Source of the DNA: an uncultured Eubacteriales bacterium
GTDB lineage: Bacteria > Bacillota > Clostridia > Christensenellales > UBA1242
Direction: 5' to 3'
Length of the DNA stretch: 35,692 nt
Assembly: GCA_949096025.1 (NCBI GenBank)
Contig: CARXKP010000002.1
Location: forward strand, 26,190 to 61,881
Below the pieces are notes generated by a model. That model was not told the origin of the DNA. It saw nothing but the letters and a program-made list of their open reading frames with translations, and searched no databases. Both the position numbers and the translations under genes were made by a program. This document shows positions 35,677 to 35,692 of this stretch, piece after piece (position 1 is the stretch's first letter; the number at the start of each line of letters is the position of its first letter).

Positions 35677-35692
35677 AGATCGGAAGAGCACA
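35677..35692. other. Illumina TruSeq adapter remnant (artefact)
   Basis: AGATCGGAAGAGCACA is identical to the first 16 bases of the TruSeq read-1 adapter. It is at the very end of the window, so genomic sequence stops at about 35676. Confidence 0.95.

Overview
The window is AT-rich DNA with a bacterial layout: dense genes, AGGAGG-type ribosome binding sites, TTGACA/TATAAT promoters and hairpin-plus-T-run terminators. The standard genetic code reads cleanly. A class III (oxygen-sensitive) ribonucleotide reductase, WalJ- and HipA-like proteins and a very large lipoprotein fit an anaerobic, low-GC Firmicute, most likely an uncultured Clostridia-type gut bacterium. This placement is inferred from gene content; no marker for a finer call is present. 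The last 16 bases match the start of the Illumina TruSeq adapter, so the right edge is a short-read contig end and not a biological junction.

Layout. 1-3120: nrdD and nrdG (anaerobic dNTP synthesis), + strand, behind a probable pair of NrdR boxes. 3172-5821: metG followed by a lone HipA-like kinase, - strand, apparently one operon from a consensus promoter. 5822-6203: a 380-base gap with a GC-richer patch of unknown nature and a possible 57-residue membrane peptide. 6204-8950: walJ-like metallo-beta-lactamase-fold gene and a 602-residue protein of unknown function, + strand, each with its own promoter. 9055-14066: uvrA and uvrB, - strand, adjacent but separately promoted and terminated. 14101-14910: two divergent small genes encoding related winged-helix-like proteins with a C-terminal membrane anchor. 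14919-35411: one uninterrupted - strand gene of 6,830 codons for a giant lipoprotein. 35412-35692: its promoter, AT-rich DNA, a near-parS palindrome and the adapter remnant.

The giant gene fills 57 percent of the window and is its main point of interest. It has a clear lipobox, immunoglobulin-like stretches, five clusters of GLUG-type repeats (roughly 35 copies), and a glycine-rich tract near the C-terminus. It looks like a very long lipid-anchored surface fibre. Its transcription terminator lies inside the coding sequence of the convergent small gene. At three other starts (walJ, uvrA, small ORF) the -10 box sits exactly six bases before the start codon, with no ribosome binding site, suggesting leaderless mRNAs.
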